From: Meconema thalassinum
Taxonomy: Eukaryota; Arthropoda; Insecta; Orthoptera; Tettigoniidae
Direction: 5' to 3'
DNA length: 64,000 nucleotides
NCBI GenBank assembly: GCA_946902985.2
Contig: OX336395.1
Coordinates: 285,071,065 to 285,135,064 of the forward strand
Shown here: in pieces, positions 23,401-35,764 of the stretch
How positions within the stretch are numbered: position 1 is the stretch's first letter
Layout of the letters: every line of letters starts with the position of its first letter
The notes under the pieces: generated by a model
What the model saw: only the letters and a program-made list of their open reading frames with translations
What the model was told of the DNA's origin: nothing
Databases searched by the model: none
Program-made: the position numbers and the translations under genes

Positions 23401-24036
23401 ATGAGTCTACTGTTGGCTGGCAATACGGATTGCATCACGCCACCCCTATCTATGCCCTGGAGCGGAATTGAGGTTTAACTGTAAGAATATTTAGACGAGT
23501 CTACTGTTGGCTGGCAATACGAACTACATCACGCCACCCCTATCTATGCTATGGGTCGGAATTGAGGTGTAACTGTAAGATTATTTAGGCGAGTCTACTG
23601 TTGGAAGGCAATACGAACTGCATCATGCCGACCCTATCTATGCTCTGGGGCGGAATTGAGGTTTAACTGTAAGAATATTTAGATGCGTCTACTGTTGGCT
23701 GGCAAAAGGAATGCATCACGCCACCCCTATCTATGCTCTGGGGCGGAATTGAGGTGTTATTGTAAGAATATTTAGACGAGTCTACTGTTGGCTGGCACTA
23801 CGAACTGCAGCACGCCACCCCTATCTATGCTCTGGGGCGGAATTGAGGTGTTACTGTAAGAATATATAGACGAGTCTACTGTTGGCTGGCAATACGAACT
23901 GCAGCACGCCACCTCTATCTATGCTCTGGGGCGGAATTGAGGTGTAACTGTAAGAATATTTAGACGAGTCTACTGTTGGCTGGCAATACGAACTGCATCA
24001 CGCCAACCCTATCTATGCTCTGGGGGCGGAATTGAG
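20454..24036 (+). repeat. 94-bp satellite array with 12-mer higher-order repeat
   Basis: About 38 monomers of 94 bp run head to tail; the consensus carries 'gtaagaatatttagacgagt', 'ctgttggctggcaatacga' and 'actgcatcacgccacccct'. Diagnostic variants recur at a fixed offset: the gttt/atgcg variant at 20679 and 21807, the short 'aggaatgcatc' variant at 20881 and 22009, the 'attaatacg' variant at 21351 and 22480, and 'ctgttgttga' at 21621 and 22750. All offsets are 1128-1129 bp, 12 monomers, so the array has higher-order structure. The short variant returns at 23701, 18 monomers later, so the last third is rearranged. No gene lies inside. Confidence 0.96.
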
Positions 24037-25169
24037 AAATGAGTTATATTTAGCGCTGCCTAAAAAATTACAATTACGGAGAGCAATTAGTCAAAAACAA
24101 TTTCTTGGGTCCCTTACAAAAGTTATGAACATGCATAGCTGTAGGCCACATCTGGTCACTTAATATTAGGCCTCTGTACAAATGCGATAATATTGGGGCA
24201 CAACATTGAGGTTATCAGCTACATTAACTGTTGATACTACCAAATATTTTTTGGCGTTCTCGGATCATTTCCCTACAGTGCTATGTTGCTCTGGTCATTT
24301 TAATACCGCGCTATGCGATATTAGATGACACTATTTCACCCCACTTTTCAAATGGAACAGAGTCAGCATCTTTTCTTGTACTTATTCCTTTTTCTTATCA
24401 ATTTTATATGCCTTGGTAAATTACGTGTGCCAGTAGTTAGTAGTAGTTCCTATTATTAATACCATTGGGGGCCAATGACCTGGATTTTGCGTTTATTATA
24501 CTTCTAATCACCACCAAAAATTCTTCCTCAACAGTGATGTTAAAAATATTTCTTTCTGTTAGTAGGTTAAGTTGGCTGTATCAGTGGAGTAGTAGCTTTA
24601 TTACCATCCTTAAAATAAATATATAAATAAATAAGTACACTATATGTATATATAATTCATCACTTTTCAGTGTTATCTGACGACGGAGTTTAAGGCCACT
24701 TTGAATCTTCATGGACATTCCTTCGGGCGAAGTTAGTAGTTTATAAATCAGTCCTGTTCGCTTTATGGTTCACCTGCTGCTGTTTCAAAACACTACATTA
24801 GTACATACATAGTCAGTTGCACAGTTGATTACAGCTGTCTCGCTATGTTAGTTTAAATACAAAAAAATCCTCCAGCAAAATGTCGGTAATAACACAAATC
24901 AAAATTAGCAATTGTTTCATGCTCAGTCTCACTAACCATGAGCGATTATTGGAATGAACATCCAACCTATAATGATCAAGGGCTCATAACGAAAGATTTT
25001 GGATTTCCATTCTACTTAACACACGAGGATATAACTCAACAGCAATAAAACATATAAAGATGGCTGCGGCTTCACAATGAAAATTACGAGAATGTGTTGG
25101 ATATAATTTTGGTTACAATAAAGCTCAGAATGAGGCACATACAACAAACATGACTATCCAAGGTTTGCA
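24037..25169. other. unassigned DNA
   Basis: AT-rich flank of the satellite; a short (AAAT/TATA)n patch lies at about 24615-24655. No gene recognised. Confidence 0.3.
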
Positions 25170-25625
25170 ACGATTGAGGCTCCTCAAAATCCTAAGCCAG
25201 ACCAGTGAACTAGTTGTCGAAAGGAGAATAGACTTACATTACTGAACCAATGTGTATATTGAAAAGCTGTGTGATAATAATAGCAATGATTTTCTCTCAT
25301 CTGCAGCCAACTTGTTGAAGTATCAGCTGCAGCACCATTTTTCCAATTTCTCTCTGACAGGTGACCGTCTCCAGCAGCTTCGAGAAATAACATAAGAGGA
25401 GAAGCGACCTTTGGTTTTGGGGTCCTTCCGATCTCCAGCTGGTTTATGAATATACGTTACTGTGGCATTCAGGGATCTTACATTCCTAGGTACAATTCCA
25501 GTATCCAATGCCTTATGAAAAGGAAGAAATTCAGGACATCTTCTATAGGTATGTGATCTAATCCAGCTGCTTCTCCCGATGTAATCTTATTGAGGGCCAA
25601 TCAAAAGAGTGAATATCACCGGAAA
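25170..25625 (-). pseudogene. LINE RT fragment (jockey-like), decayed
   Basis: Minus-strand translation gives 'SGEAAGLDHIPIE' (about 25590), 'TGIVPRNVRSLNATVTYIHK' (about 25500), 'DRKDPKTKG' and a degraded 'RPISLL' region with 'LEAAGDGHLSER'. This is the order of the finger/palm start in jockey-type RTs ('GKAAGPDGI...P..WR.A.VI.I.KPGKD...YRPISLL'). At least three frame changes occur. No catalytic motif A or C survives. Confidence 0.65.
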
Positions 25626-27345
25626 ATTATGTTGATGAAGTTATTTCATAGGTTGTTTTCGATAATGGGTTAATTTGTCAATAGCTGATGAACAATTTGG
25701 TCGGCTTTATATTAATTTGGGTGGGGCCATTACCGAGGCGAACTTATCGACCCATGACTGCTCTTGCTCCGAACACAAGCAGTCGTTAAATTTGCCCTCT
25801 CACCAATCTTAGCCCAAGAAATGGAGGAGAGAACTGTCTGGCGTGAATTGATGCATCCTCGGCCAAATGATGTTCCTCAAACTGTTTGTAATATTCAACA
25901 AGGAGAGATGTTGTATCAGATCTTGATATATATTGAGACCGATAGACTCATCGTCAATGATGAGATTCGAACCCACATCAATTATCAGGAAGAAGAGAGC
26001 TCGAACTCGCATGAGGAAGGAAATGAAAAGTCTACCATAAAAATGCAACACAGGAGGTGATGCTTTTAGAAGGCCTCGAAATTTTTGTAAAATTATGTTG
26101 TTATAAATATTGTTGAAGAGGATTTGAAAAGATTAAATATTAAGAATTATTAAGGAAATTATTCTCATCATGAAATGATATTACTGTAATAAGAACTGAT
26201 TATTTTATGGAACTCATTTGACTTGAGAGTTGAACTATAATATCTACAGTATTTAGTTTTGCAGCTGTTTGCATTCATGCCCTTGAGTGAGAATTGAAAC
26301 ATGTCAACTACTTGTTCATACTCGTATGAACTCGAACAATTATCAGAAGTATGTCATGAAGTATGCTTGAAAATCTCATCCAATCAACCTACTTAAGGCT
26401 CAGTGTTGTTTATAAACTAACTTCTTGCGGCCTCACTGACATGAGAATTAATCCCATGTATTGCTTTTGGTATTGGTGAGGATACTAAGTTCCCTTATTG
26501 CACGTATATTCGATATTTCTAGTTTCAAAAAGGTCTGGGTTATCACCTAGTTCCAATCTTCAACTGCTGAAAGACTCAGGGACATACTATTGTGAATAAG
26601 GATGACAAGGTTATTTTCAGCACAAAAGAAAAATCTTCAATTTTCGTCTCCTGAGAATAGCTTCCCACCCCTTACATGATTGTGGCTGATCAAACCATCC
26701 ACCAGAATGGACACTTATGGGCATTTATCAAACGTCTTCATGGAAAGAAACTCAGATGCTAGAAGCCTTTAAACCGAGTGTCAATGTTGTTATATGGCTT
26801 CAAAGTGATAATTTCAGATTCGCCTTCATGTGAAATCTTGAAATATTAAGACTACCCCATCTAGCCTTAGATAAAAGCTGTTCCTTATTTAGTACGTTGC
26901 TTTTCAGAAACTAATTTCATTACAGATTCATACAGTGTTTCCTCATCACACAGAATATCACACTTCCTTAACCAAAATTAGATCCCATGTCTCTTACCCA
27001 GGGCACACTTGCATGTAATGTGTTCAAATGGGATATTAGAGCCCTCAAGGAGGCTGACTTTGTGCCCCTATACATTTGATTAATAAGGTAATTCCTACAA
27101 ATTGAATGGTATCTGTGATGACTGGGAAGATGCAGATGTGTCCATATGTCAGGTACCATTCGCAGGTGTGCCTACATTTAAGGCAAACATTTCCTGAGCA
27201 CAAAGGAAATATAACAACTCATATCATATATGGTAGCAAAAGAGAGCTAAATCAGATTGTAAAAAATAGAAAATAATTCAGATTTTAATGTAAGTCATCT
27301 TACTTGCTCTCATGAATGCATCATGTTCTAACCTTCAAATCATAA

Positions 27346-27870
27346 TTCTAACCCCTGAAAGTGCCAGATATCAAACCAATGTCTTATGTACAAAGGATTT
27401 AACAGTCACAACTGGACCATTCTAACCCCTGGAAGTGCCAGATATCAAACCAGTGTCTTATGTACAAAGGCTTTAACAGTCACAACTGGACCATTCTAAC
27501 CTCTGGAAGTGCCAGATATCAAACCAGTGCCCTATGTACAAAGGCTTTAACAGTCACAACTGGACCATTCTAACCTCTGGAAGTGCCAGATATTAAACCA
27601 GTGTCTTATGTACAAATGTTTTAACAGTCACATATGGACCATTCTAACCTCTGGAAGTGCCAGATATAAAACCAGTGCCTTATGTACAAAGGCTAAACAG
27701 TCACAACTGGACCATTCTAACCTCTGGAAGTGCCAGATATCAAACCAGTGCCTTATGTACAAAGGCTTAAACAGTCACAACTGGACCATTCTAACCTCTG
27801 GAAGCGCCAGATATCAAACCAGTACCTTTTGTACAAAGGCTTTAACAGTCACAACTGGACCATTCTAATT
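27346..27870 (+). repeat. 74-bp tandem array, seven units
   Basis: Units repeat 'ggaagtgccagatatcaaac', 'cagtgycttatgtacaaagg' and 'aacagtcacaactggaccat'. 'gccagatat' occurs at 27363, 27437, 27511, 27585, 27659, 27732 and 27806. The open frame seen through part of it is only a consequence of the repeat period. Confidence 0.95.
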
Positions 27871-28372
27871 CTGGAATGATATTATTTATTTCCTTAGATA
27901 AAAGCTGTTCCTTATTTAGTACGTTGCTTTTCAGAAACTAATTTCATTACAGATTCATACAGTGTTTCCTCATCACACAGAATATCACACTTCCTTAACC
28001 AAAATTAGATCCCATGTCTCTTACCCAGGGCACACTTGCATGTAATGTGTTCAAATGGGATATTAGAGCCCTCAAGGAGGCTGACTTTGTGCCCCTATAC
28101 ATTTGATTAATAAGGTAATTCCTACAAATTGAATGGTATCTGTGATGACTGGGAAGATACAGATGTGTCCATATGTCAGGTACCATTCGCAGGTGTGCCT
28201 ACATTTAAGGCAAACATTTCCTGAGCACAAAGGAAATATAACAACTCATATCATATATGGTAGCAAAAGAGAGCTAACACAGATTGTAAAAAATAGAAAA
28301 TTATTCAGACTTTAATGTAAGTCATCTTACTTGCTCTCATGAATGCATCATGTTCTAACCTTCAAATCATAA

Positions 28373-28745
28373 TTCTAACCCCTGAAAGTGCCAGATATCA
28401 AACCAATGACTTATGTACAAATGATTTAACAGTCACAACTGGACCATTCTAACCCCTGGAAGTGCCAGATATCAACCCAGTGTCTTATGTACAAAGGCTT
28501 TAACAGTCACAACTGGACCATTCTAACCTCTGGAAGTGCCAGATATAAAACCAGTGCCTTATGTACAAAGGCTAAACAGTCACAACTGGACCATTCTAAC
28601 CTCTGGAGGTGCCAGATATAAAACCAGTGCCTTATGTACAAAGGCTAAACAGTCACAACTGGACCATTCTAACCTCTGGAAGCGCCAGATATCAAACCAG
28701 TACTTTTGTACAAAGGCTTTAACAGTCACAACTGGACCATTCTAA
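28373..28745 (+). repeat. 74-bp tandem array, five units
   Basis: The same unit as 27346-27870; 'gccagatat' occurs at 28390, 28464, 28538, 28611 and 28684. Block B has only one unit, at about 34680-34755. Confidence 0.95.
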
Positions 28746-30057
28746 TTCTGGAATGATATTATTTATTTCCTGAGTGTAGAGGAAATACAACAGCTCATGT
28801 AATATTTGGTTGAAAAGAGAACAAAACTAATATACAGATTGCAAACAAATACAAGATGTTTAGTAAAGAACATATAGCCTACTTTCTCCTAAATGCATAG
28901 GTATACTTTTAACTCATTGTCTTTTCATGGAGTATAATTGAATGTTGGTTGTAGTAGCATGTTGAATAACAAACTCATGAATTGATTGATTGAATCCTCA
29001 CCTGAATAATACCTACACTTACTAATACAGCCATCATAATGACACAGGTTAGCAGTAAGTATTCAACACTCACCAAAGTACATTGGGCTAAATGACCATG
29101 AAGTCCAAACTTCTCAAATGAAACAAAACAACAGCTTCCTACCCAAATCCTTGCTCGTTTAAAAGTACACAGACCTCACAGTAACACAGGTTGTATGACA
29201 ACTTCTACACACACCTAAATACACGGTGCTATATGATCACAATGCCACAAAGCCCCTTCAGAAGCAGCGACAGCAACAACAACAAACTGCAGACTCAACC
29301 ATGGATCAACAACAGCTTCCAGCACAAATCCTTTCTCATTTACTGTACAAGTACACACACCAGTGCAGAAATCACAGTGACACCTGTTAGACTTTTACAC
29401 ACACCCAAGAACACAGGGACGAAAAGCCCCTAAAGAATCATCAACAACTTATACGCGGATCAAGAACAAAGAAATTTAATCACTGTAGTCCAGTATTAAA
29501 ATATGTGGTGTGATAAGTATATACAATATTTCCAATTGCAAATACACACAATGCATTAAGATTATAACGTGTGAGTTGTTATAAGGCAATAAATATAAAA
29601 CAATGAAGTAAAAAAATTGAACCTCTAACCATATGATTCGGAGTCTAGCACGCTGCTACACATGCCCACTACACTAAGCAACGTTAAGAACTGCTTTAGC
29701 ACAACTGCCTAGCATATTTTTTGTCTTAGAATGAACGATTTCATTAGCATTTTCTGCCGTCCTTTATAAACCATTTGATACCAAATTTGAATTATTTTGC
29801 TCAGTATATTCCTGGAAGACTATTAAGCTACTAAAATATGGACTATATCCTCCATTTTGAATCAACGGGACGTCACGGTCCAGCACGGGCAGCCTGTTCT
29901 GTTAGTCAATTCTATGTAATATTCTATTACAAGATGTTAATAACCTATGGGTAACCACCTTGAGGACAGTATAAACCACCCTCTGTACGATACACGGATT
30001 TGGTGAGGCCGGGCCTTGTTGAATCATATGTAACGGTTAGGCTAGAATACTTGCATG

Positions 30058-30650
30058 ATTCATACGTCCACCATCTGGAAACTATTTGGCTGGTGACCTT
30101 GTAGTTTGGGTAAAAGTAACTTGCCAGATTATGGTATATTGTTGAAAAAATTGGTAGAGATCGTATGATTAGGCTAGTCGTATGTTGATTTAAGCTTGAA
30201 CCATTCGGGTGGGCGCCATTTCTTTTTCGTTACGATGGCGCCAATAAACAACATGACACTGAGTTATCACTTGATAGTGCTACCTCTGTACCAAAGTTGG
30301 TTCAATTCGGTTACATTGTGTTGAAATTGATAGAGGGTGGGGGGGGGTCGATTTTCAGACATACACGGCCGCCATCTTCAAACTATTTGGCTGATAACCA
30401 TGCTGTTTGGTCAAAAGACGCTTCCCACATGAAGGTATGTTATTGCAAAATATGGTAGAGATCCGATGATTAGGTCAGTAGTAATTTGAATTAAGCTTTG
30501 AACATTTGGGTGGCCACCAATACGTTTCCGTCAAGATGGCGGTGATATAAAACATGACACTGAGGTGTCCTTAGCTAGTGCTATCTCTGTACCAAATTTC
30601 TTTCTATTCGGTTTCGTCGAGTTTGAATTGATACGGCGGGACAGATATGC
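30058..30650 (+). repeat. ~300-bp direct dimer (block A copy)
   Basis: Two diverged units of about 300 bp each carry 'aaactatttggctgrtracc', 'gatccgatgattaggt', 'aagatggcggtgatata' and 'ctacctctgtaccaaa'. A poly-G run (about 30337-30346) ends unit 1. The same dimer is in block B (35765-36370). It has no coding capacity and probably is an ancient dimeric non-autonomous element. Confidence 0.8.
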
Positions 30651-30769
30651 ACACTTACAAACACAGACAGACTGTCGACTTTCGTCCCGTGTCAATCTCA
30701 CAGGTCTACTTTAAATTTTTGCAAAATTCGAAAGTTGGCTAAAAAAAAGTAAGGAAATAAGGTACCTAC

Positions 30770-30898
30770 ATTTCTCAAATCTTGGTCTTTGGATGTAGAT
30801 GGTAATTCCCTTTTGACGAATGGAACAATCTCGGTATCCACATGTTCATCAATAACAATATCCTTGTTATCCTCAATTTCTTGCTTGATATAAGTTCC
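30770..30898 (-). CDS. coding exon 2, duplicated copy in block A
   Basis: Acceptor ...tctgtgcag| and donor |GTAGGT bound 129 bp (43 codons, phase 0 at both ends). It encodes 'GTYIKQEIEDNKDIVIDEHV' followed by 'DTEIVPFVKRELPS' and 'TSKDQDLRN'. The text is acidic and holds two psi-K-x-E motifs (IKQE, VKRE), the consensus for SUMO attachment. Compared with the block B copy (36470-36598) most changes are amino-acid replacements without stops or indels. Because both copies are phase 0-0, either or both can be spliced in without changing frame. The protein is probably a nuclear regulator N-terminus; the function is inferred from motif content only. Confidence 0.7.
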
Positions 30899-31261
30899 CT
30901 GCACAGAAGCAATAATAGATTCAGCTCAACAACATGCATCATACAAATTAATGTCAACAGTAGAATAACATGAATTCTAGACTTTTATCGTGTTTCACAC
31001 AACTAGGATTATTTAAAATATTTCATCTACAATTTAAAATATCAGAAATTATCCTGAGAATGGTAATTGCAAAAACTCACATATCATAGGGTTAATTTTG
31101 TGATAATTACCTAATTTCAACATTATTTATGTAACTTATACTGCACTTTGAAGGCTCCGAAGGCTAGTCACAGTGAAACGGCGATCAAGTTTCCACCGCA
31201 GTACATGATATAGCACAATTCAAGTAGCTACACTGATATAATTTCACCATCACGATTACTA

Positions 31262-31480
31262 ATCACTTAAATTATATGAAACAAATAGAGGATGATGGAG
31301 GGATTTAATGCAAGTTAGTTTTAGAGGGAAGGATCGAGGACAAGAAATGAAGGCGTAGGTCAAGGTTAGAATATGTTAAACAGATTGGCTTGGATGCACG
31401 GTGTAGTAGCTATGAGGAGATGAAACGATTAGCTCAGGACACGGAGGCATAGCAAAAGACTATAGACTCAAACAACACAC
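31262..31480 (+). pseudogene. LINE 3' tail fragment (block A)
   Basis: It carries the same 'tagaatatgttaaacagatt' and 'gagatgaaacgattagctca' block as 1960-2070, then 'agactcaaacaacac'. It is a 5'-truncated relic shared with block B (36990-37210), so the insertion predates the segmental duplication. Confidence 0.8.
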
Positions 31481-31809
31481 TAGAAAAAGGATCAAGAAAT
31501 CAAGTGGTCATGATGCAAAGAAACATGGAATCCTCCTTGGATGTACTGGTTTTGCCTACTCACACTTAAGAATATGCTCAGAATCCATAGAAGGCATTTT
31601 GCTAAATTAACTGAACACCTTAACCTTAAAAATCGAGGGTTTAGCAAAGATGTATTCAAAAATTATATCATAAAGTACAAAAAATTACTACTTTCATTAT
31701 GGAGCTTCAGCAACATATATAGTATAATACATTATGTTACTGCGTTGACATTATCTACAACAGGGTCTAGGTTGCATAGCATTATAACAAAATATAAATT
31801 TCTTCTGAT

Positions 31810-33009
31810 TATTATTCTCGAGTCAGAAAAAATCAAATAAACACAGATACAAATACTATGACAACAAACATTATATAATATTTAAACAAAACTTGGCCAC
31901 TTCCAATGCATTCTCTGATGCTTCATAAAGTTCATCTTCTGTGCAGGAGGTCGGGCACAGTCTACACTGAAGCATATGTTTCACAGTCTGATCTTCTCCA
32001 CAGTCACACTGTATGTCATCTTCCTTAATGTAGCCCCACTTTGCAACATTGATCTTAGATCTGCCCACTCCTGATCTTACTCTATTCAAGGATTTCCATG
32101 TTACCCAATCATGATCATGACCAGGAGGTAAAGTTTCGGCTATCCTTTTCCAGCTCAGGAGAGGAGATTTCTTAGCTTTCCATAATTCTAGCCTGGCTTT
32201 TTCACATGTAGTCTTCAATTCTTTGGATGTTCTTAGGAAACTCTTCCTAGACTTCAGCCTCAGAGCATGTAGTTCCTGCCCATGTAGAGGATGGGTTGCT
32301 TCCTGGACAACTTTCTTCCTTTCCTTGTTTGCAGCTACTTCTCGTCGAATAGAGGGTGGTGCTATTCCTGCAAGCTGGTAGAGGCATTCTGTTGGTGTTG
32401 ATCTTAAGCATCCAGTTATAGTTCTACATGTTTCATTGAGAGCTACGTCTACCTGTTTAGCATGAGTTGAGTTATACCAAACCGGGCAGGCGTACTCTGC
32501 AGCGGAATAACACAATGCCATTGCAGATGTTCGAATAGTGTCAGGTTGGCTACCCCATTCTGATCCGGCCAGTTTCCTCAGAAGATTAATCCTGGTGTGA
32601 ACTTTTGACTTGGTGTTCAAACAGTGTTTCTTGTAGATAAGAGCTCTGTCCAGTGTCACTCCTAGAAATTTTGGGGTGTAACAGTGTTACAGTTCAACTC
32701 CTGACCATATTACCTCAAGTTTACGAATGTCTTCCCTGTTTCTCAAATGAAAGGCACATACTTGTGTCTTGGAGGGATTTGGTTTCATTTGATTTACGAT
32801 ATATTATTTGGACTGATCCTTAAGGGCACTCGTGAGGTTGTTCTCCACTGATTTAAAATCCTTACACTGTGTAGCAAGAGCGAGATCGTCAGCGTACAAG
32901 AAACTCCTAGTGTTGGGAGCTATCGGCTGGTCATTTGTATACACGTTGAACAGAAATGGAGCGAGAGCACTTCCTTGGGGAAGACCATTCTTCTGTAGTC
33001 TCCAACGGC
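31810..33009 (-). pseudogene. 5'-truncated jockey-like LINE, young insertion
   Basis: The 1.2-kb insert is flanked by a perfect 13-bp target duplication, AATTTCTTCTGAT (31797-31809 and 33010-33022). On the minus strand a single frame runs from the RT palm ('NGLPQGSALAPFLFNVYTND', 'SFLYADDLALA' with intact YADD) through the thumb ('PKFLGVTLDRALIYKKH'), 'AEYACPVWYNSTH' and a cysteine/histidine C-terminus ('CDCGEDQTVKHMLQCRLC') to a stop at 31871. Only two in-frame stops interrupt it, at about 32804 and 32686. Truncation at the 5' end is typical of retroposition. It is absent from the same site in block B, so it landed after the A/B duplication. Confidence 0.93.
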
Positions 33010-35764
33010 AATTTCTTCTGATGTTCAATTTCAAAACAGAAAATTATATCAACTTAAAATCTTCTTATGATTTTACAGTGAAAAGGCATTTGAATTTATT
33101 CCAAAAGAAGGTATAGTGTGCACTTCACGTTCCTCTCTAACAGTAGTTTCATCTTTGACCATGGTAGGTATTCAAAACATGTATTGTATCTTTGAACCTC
33201 ACCTGGCCTAGTATGCCTCAATTTAGTTTTTGTAGCTTTCTACCCATCAAACCTTTTGCAGGAATCTTGTAGGGTACAATCGGCCACAGTACAGACATGA
33301 ATCATTGTCTACGATGAGATTCGAACCCAGATCGATTATCAGGAAGGAGAGTGCTCGAACTCGCATGACGAAGGAAATGAAAAGTCTACCATAAAATTTC
33401 AACACAGTAAGTGATGTTTTTAGAAGAACTTTTGTAAAATTATGTTGTTATTATTATTATTCATGAAGAGGATTTGAGGAGAATAAAAATTAAGAATTAT
33501 TTAGGAAATATTATCATCATGAAATTGAATTGCTTTAAGAAGAACTAATTATTTCATAGAACTCATTTGATATGAGACTTGAACTATAATATCGAAAGTA
33601 TTTTATTTTGTAGCTGTTTGCATTGATGCCCTTGAGTGAGAATTGAATAATGTCAACTACTTCTTCATACTCGTATGAACTCGAACAATTATCAAACGTA
33701 TCTCATGAAGTATGCTTGACAATCTTATCCAATTAACGTACTTAAAGCTGAGTCTTGTTTATAAACTAACTTCTTGCAGCCTTACTGACATGAGAATGTA
33801 TCCCATGTTGTGTTTTTGATTACTGCTGAGGATACTAAGTCACCTTATTGCACATATGTTGGATATTTCTACTTACAAAAAGGTCTGTATTATAACCTAG
33901 TCCCCATCTTTCACTGCTGAAGGACCCAGGGACATACTATTGTGAATAAGGATGACATGGTTATTTTCAGCACAAAAATAAAATCCTTTACCTTTTCGTC
34001 TACTGTGCATAGCCTACCATACATGATTGTAGCTGATCTGAATGGACACGTTTTGGCATTTATCAAACTTCTTCACGGAAGGAAATTCTGATCCAAGAAA
34101 CCTTTAAACCGAGTTGTCAATGTTGTTATATGGCATCAATGTGATAATTTCAATTTCCCTTTCATGTGAAATCGGGAAATATTAAGACTACCCCATCTAG
34201 TCTTTAATAAAAAGCTGTTCCTTATTTTGTATGTTACTTTTCAGAAACTAATTTCATTCCAGATTCATATTGTGAATCCTCAACACACAGAATATCACAC
34301 TTCTTTAACTAAAATTAGACCTCAAGTCTGTTACCTAGGGGACATTTCAATGTAATGTGTTCAAATCAGAAATTAACACCCTCAAAGAGGCTGTCTTTGT
34401 GCTCCTATACATTCGATTAATAAGGTAAATTCCTACAAATTCAGTGGTATCTGTGATGACTGGGAGGATGCAGCTGTGCACATATGTCAGGAACCATTCG
34501 CATATTTGCCTACATTTAAGACAAACATTTCCTGAGTACAGAGAAATTATAAAAGTTCTTATCGTGTATGGTAGCAAAAGAGAACTAACACAGAATTTAA
34601 AATAAGAAAATAATTAAGACAATAATGCACCACATCTTACTTGTTCTCATGAATGCATCGTGTTCTAACCTACAAATCATAATTTTAACCTCTAGAAGTG
34701 CCAAATATCAAACCAGTACCTTATGGACAATGGCTTTAACAGTCACAACTGGACAATTCTAATTCTGGAATGATATTATTTAATTCCTGAGCAAAGAGGA
34801 AATACAACAGCGCATGTAACATTTGGTTGAAAAGAGAACAAAACTAAAATATAGATTGCAAACAAAAACAAGAGGTTCAGTAAAGAATATATAGCCTACT
34901 TTCTCCTAAATGCGTAGTTGTAATTATAACTCATTGTCCTTTTCAAGGAGCAAAATTCAATGTTGGTTGTTGTGGCATGTTGAATACAACATGCTATATT
35001 ATACATTGATTGAATCCTCACCTGAATTATATATACACTTACAAATACAGCCATCACAATGACGCAGGTTAGCAGTAAATATTAAATACTCCACAAAGTC
35101 GGGGCTAAATGACCATGATGTCCAAACCTCTCAAATGAGACAAAACAGCTTCCTACCCAAATCCTTCCTTGTTTAAAAGTACACACTCAGTCATCACAGT
35201 GACACAGGTTGTCAGACAACTTCTACACACATCTAAATACATGGTGCTACATGACCACGATGCTGAAAATCCCCTTAATTGCCAACAACAAGACACAGCC
35301 ACTAGGAATAACACTTCAAACCTTAAGATTCGGAATCTAGCGTGCTACCACGCTGCTAAACATGCCCACTACACTAAGCAACGATAACAACGGCTTTAGT
35401 ACAACTGCTTAGCATATTTAATTTGTCTTGGAATGAACGATTTCATTAGCATTTCCTGCCGTCCTTTATAAACCATTTGATACTAAATTTGTATTATTTT
35501 GTTCAGTACATTCCTAGAAGACTATCAAGCTATTAAATATGGACTAGCGAGCAAACAATTGCCTCCATTTTGACCCAAGGGGACAGCATGGCCCTGCACG
35601 ATCGGCCTGAACTGTTAGTCAGTCATAAGGAATATTTTTTTTATTATAAGATGTTAATAACCTATGGGTCACCTCCTTGAGGACAGTTTAAACCACCCTA
35701 TGTACGATAAACGGAACTGGTGATGCAGGGCCTTGTTGAATCGTAAGTAACGGTTAGGCTCTAA

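Larger units (their letters stand above)
26864..28768 (+). repeat. ~1-kb tandem duplication inside block A
   Basis: 26864-27891 and 27892-28768 are nearly identical; both start with 'ccttagataaaagctgttcc'. The right breakpoint of each copy lies in 'atttatttcc|tKag', so the joint has CCT(T/G)AG microhomology. The second copy is 151 bp shorter, accounted for by two fewer 74-bp units. Block B has a single copy of this segment (34194-34790), so the duplication post-dates the A/B split or was lost in B. Near-identity of the two copies supports recent origin. Confidence 0.93.
25948..33300 (+). repeat. segmental duplication, block A
   Basis: Block A is the left copy of a head-to-tail duplication. 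It begins with 'gatgagattcgaaccc' at about 25963 and ends with 'acagacatga' at about 33300, where block B begins at once. The order of landmarks is the same in both blocks: exon-like start, 74-bp repeat, ~300-bp dimer, coding exon (30770-30898) and LINE tail. Block A is longer because it contains a ~1-kb internal tandem duplication, expanded 74-bp arrays and a 1.2-kb LINE. Divergence looks substantial (many substitutions and small indels), so the event is not recent. Confidence 0.9.

Noticed and set aside
20454..24036. CRISPR-like array
   Set aside because: Units are continuous 94-bp monomers without unique spacers, in a eukaryotic setting.
25960..26000. 'gattcgaaccc' as a tRNA B box on the minus strand
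   Set aside because: No A box at the right distance on that strand in either block copy.
25764..26060. 98-codon plus-strand open frame at the left edge of block A
   Set aside because: Only its last third is shared with block B, so it crosses the duplication boundary. A possible exon remnant exists but the whole frame is not a gene.
27608..27868. 86-codon open frame in the 74-bp array
   Set aside because: Reading through a non-coding repeat whose unit length varies between 73 and 74; no start context and no homology.
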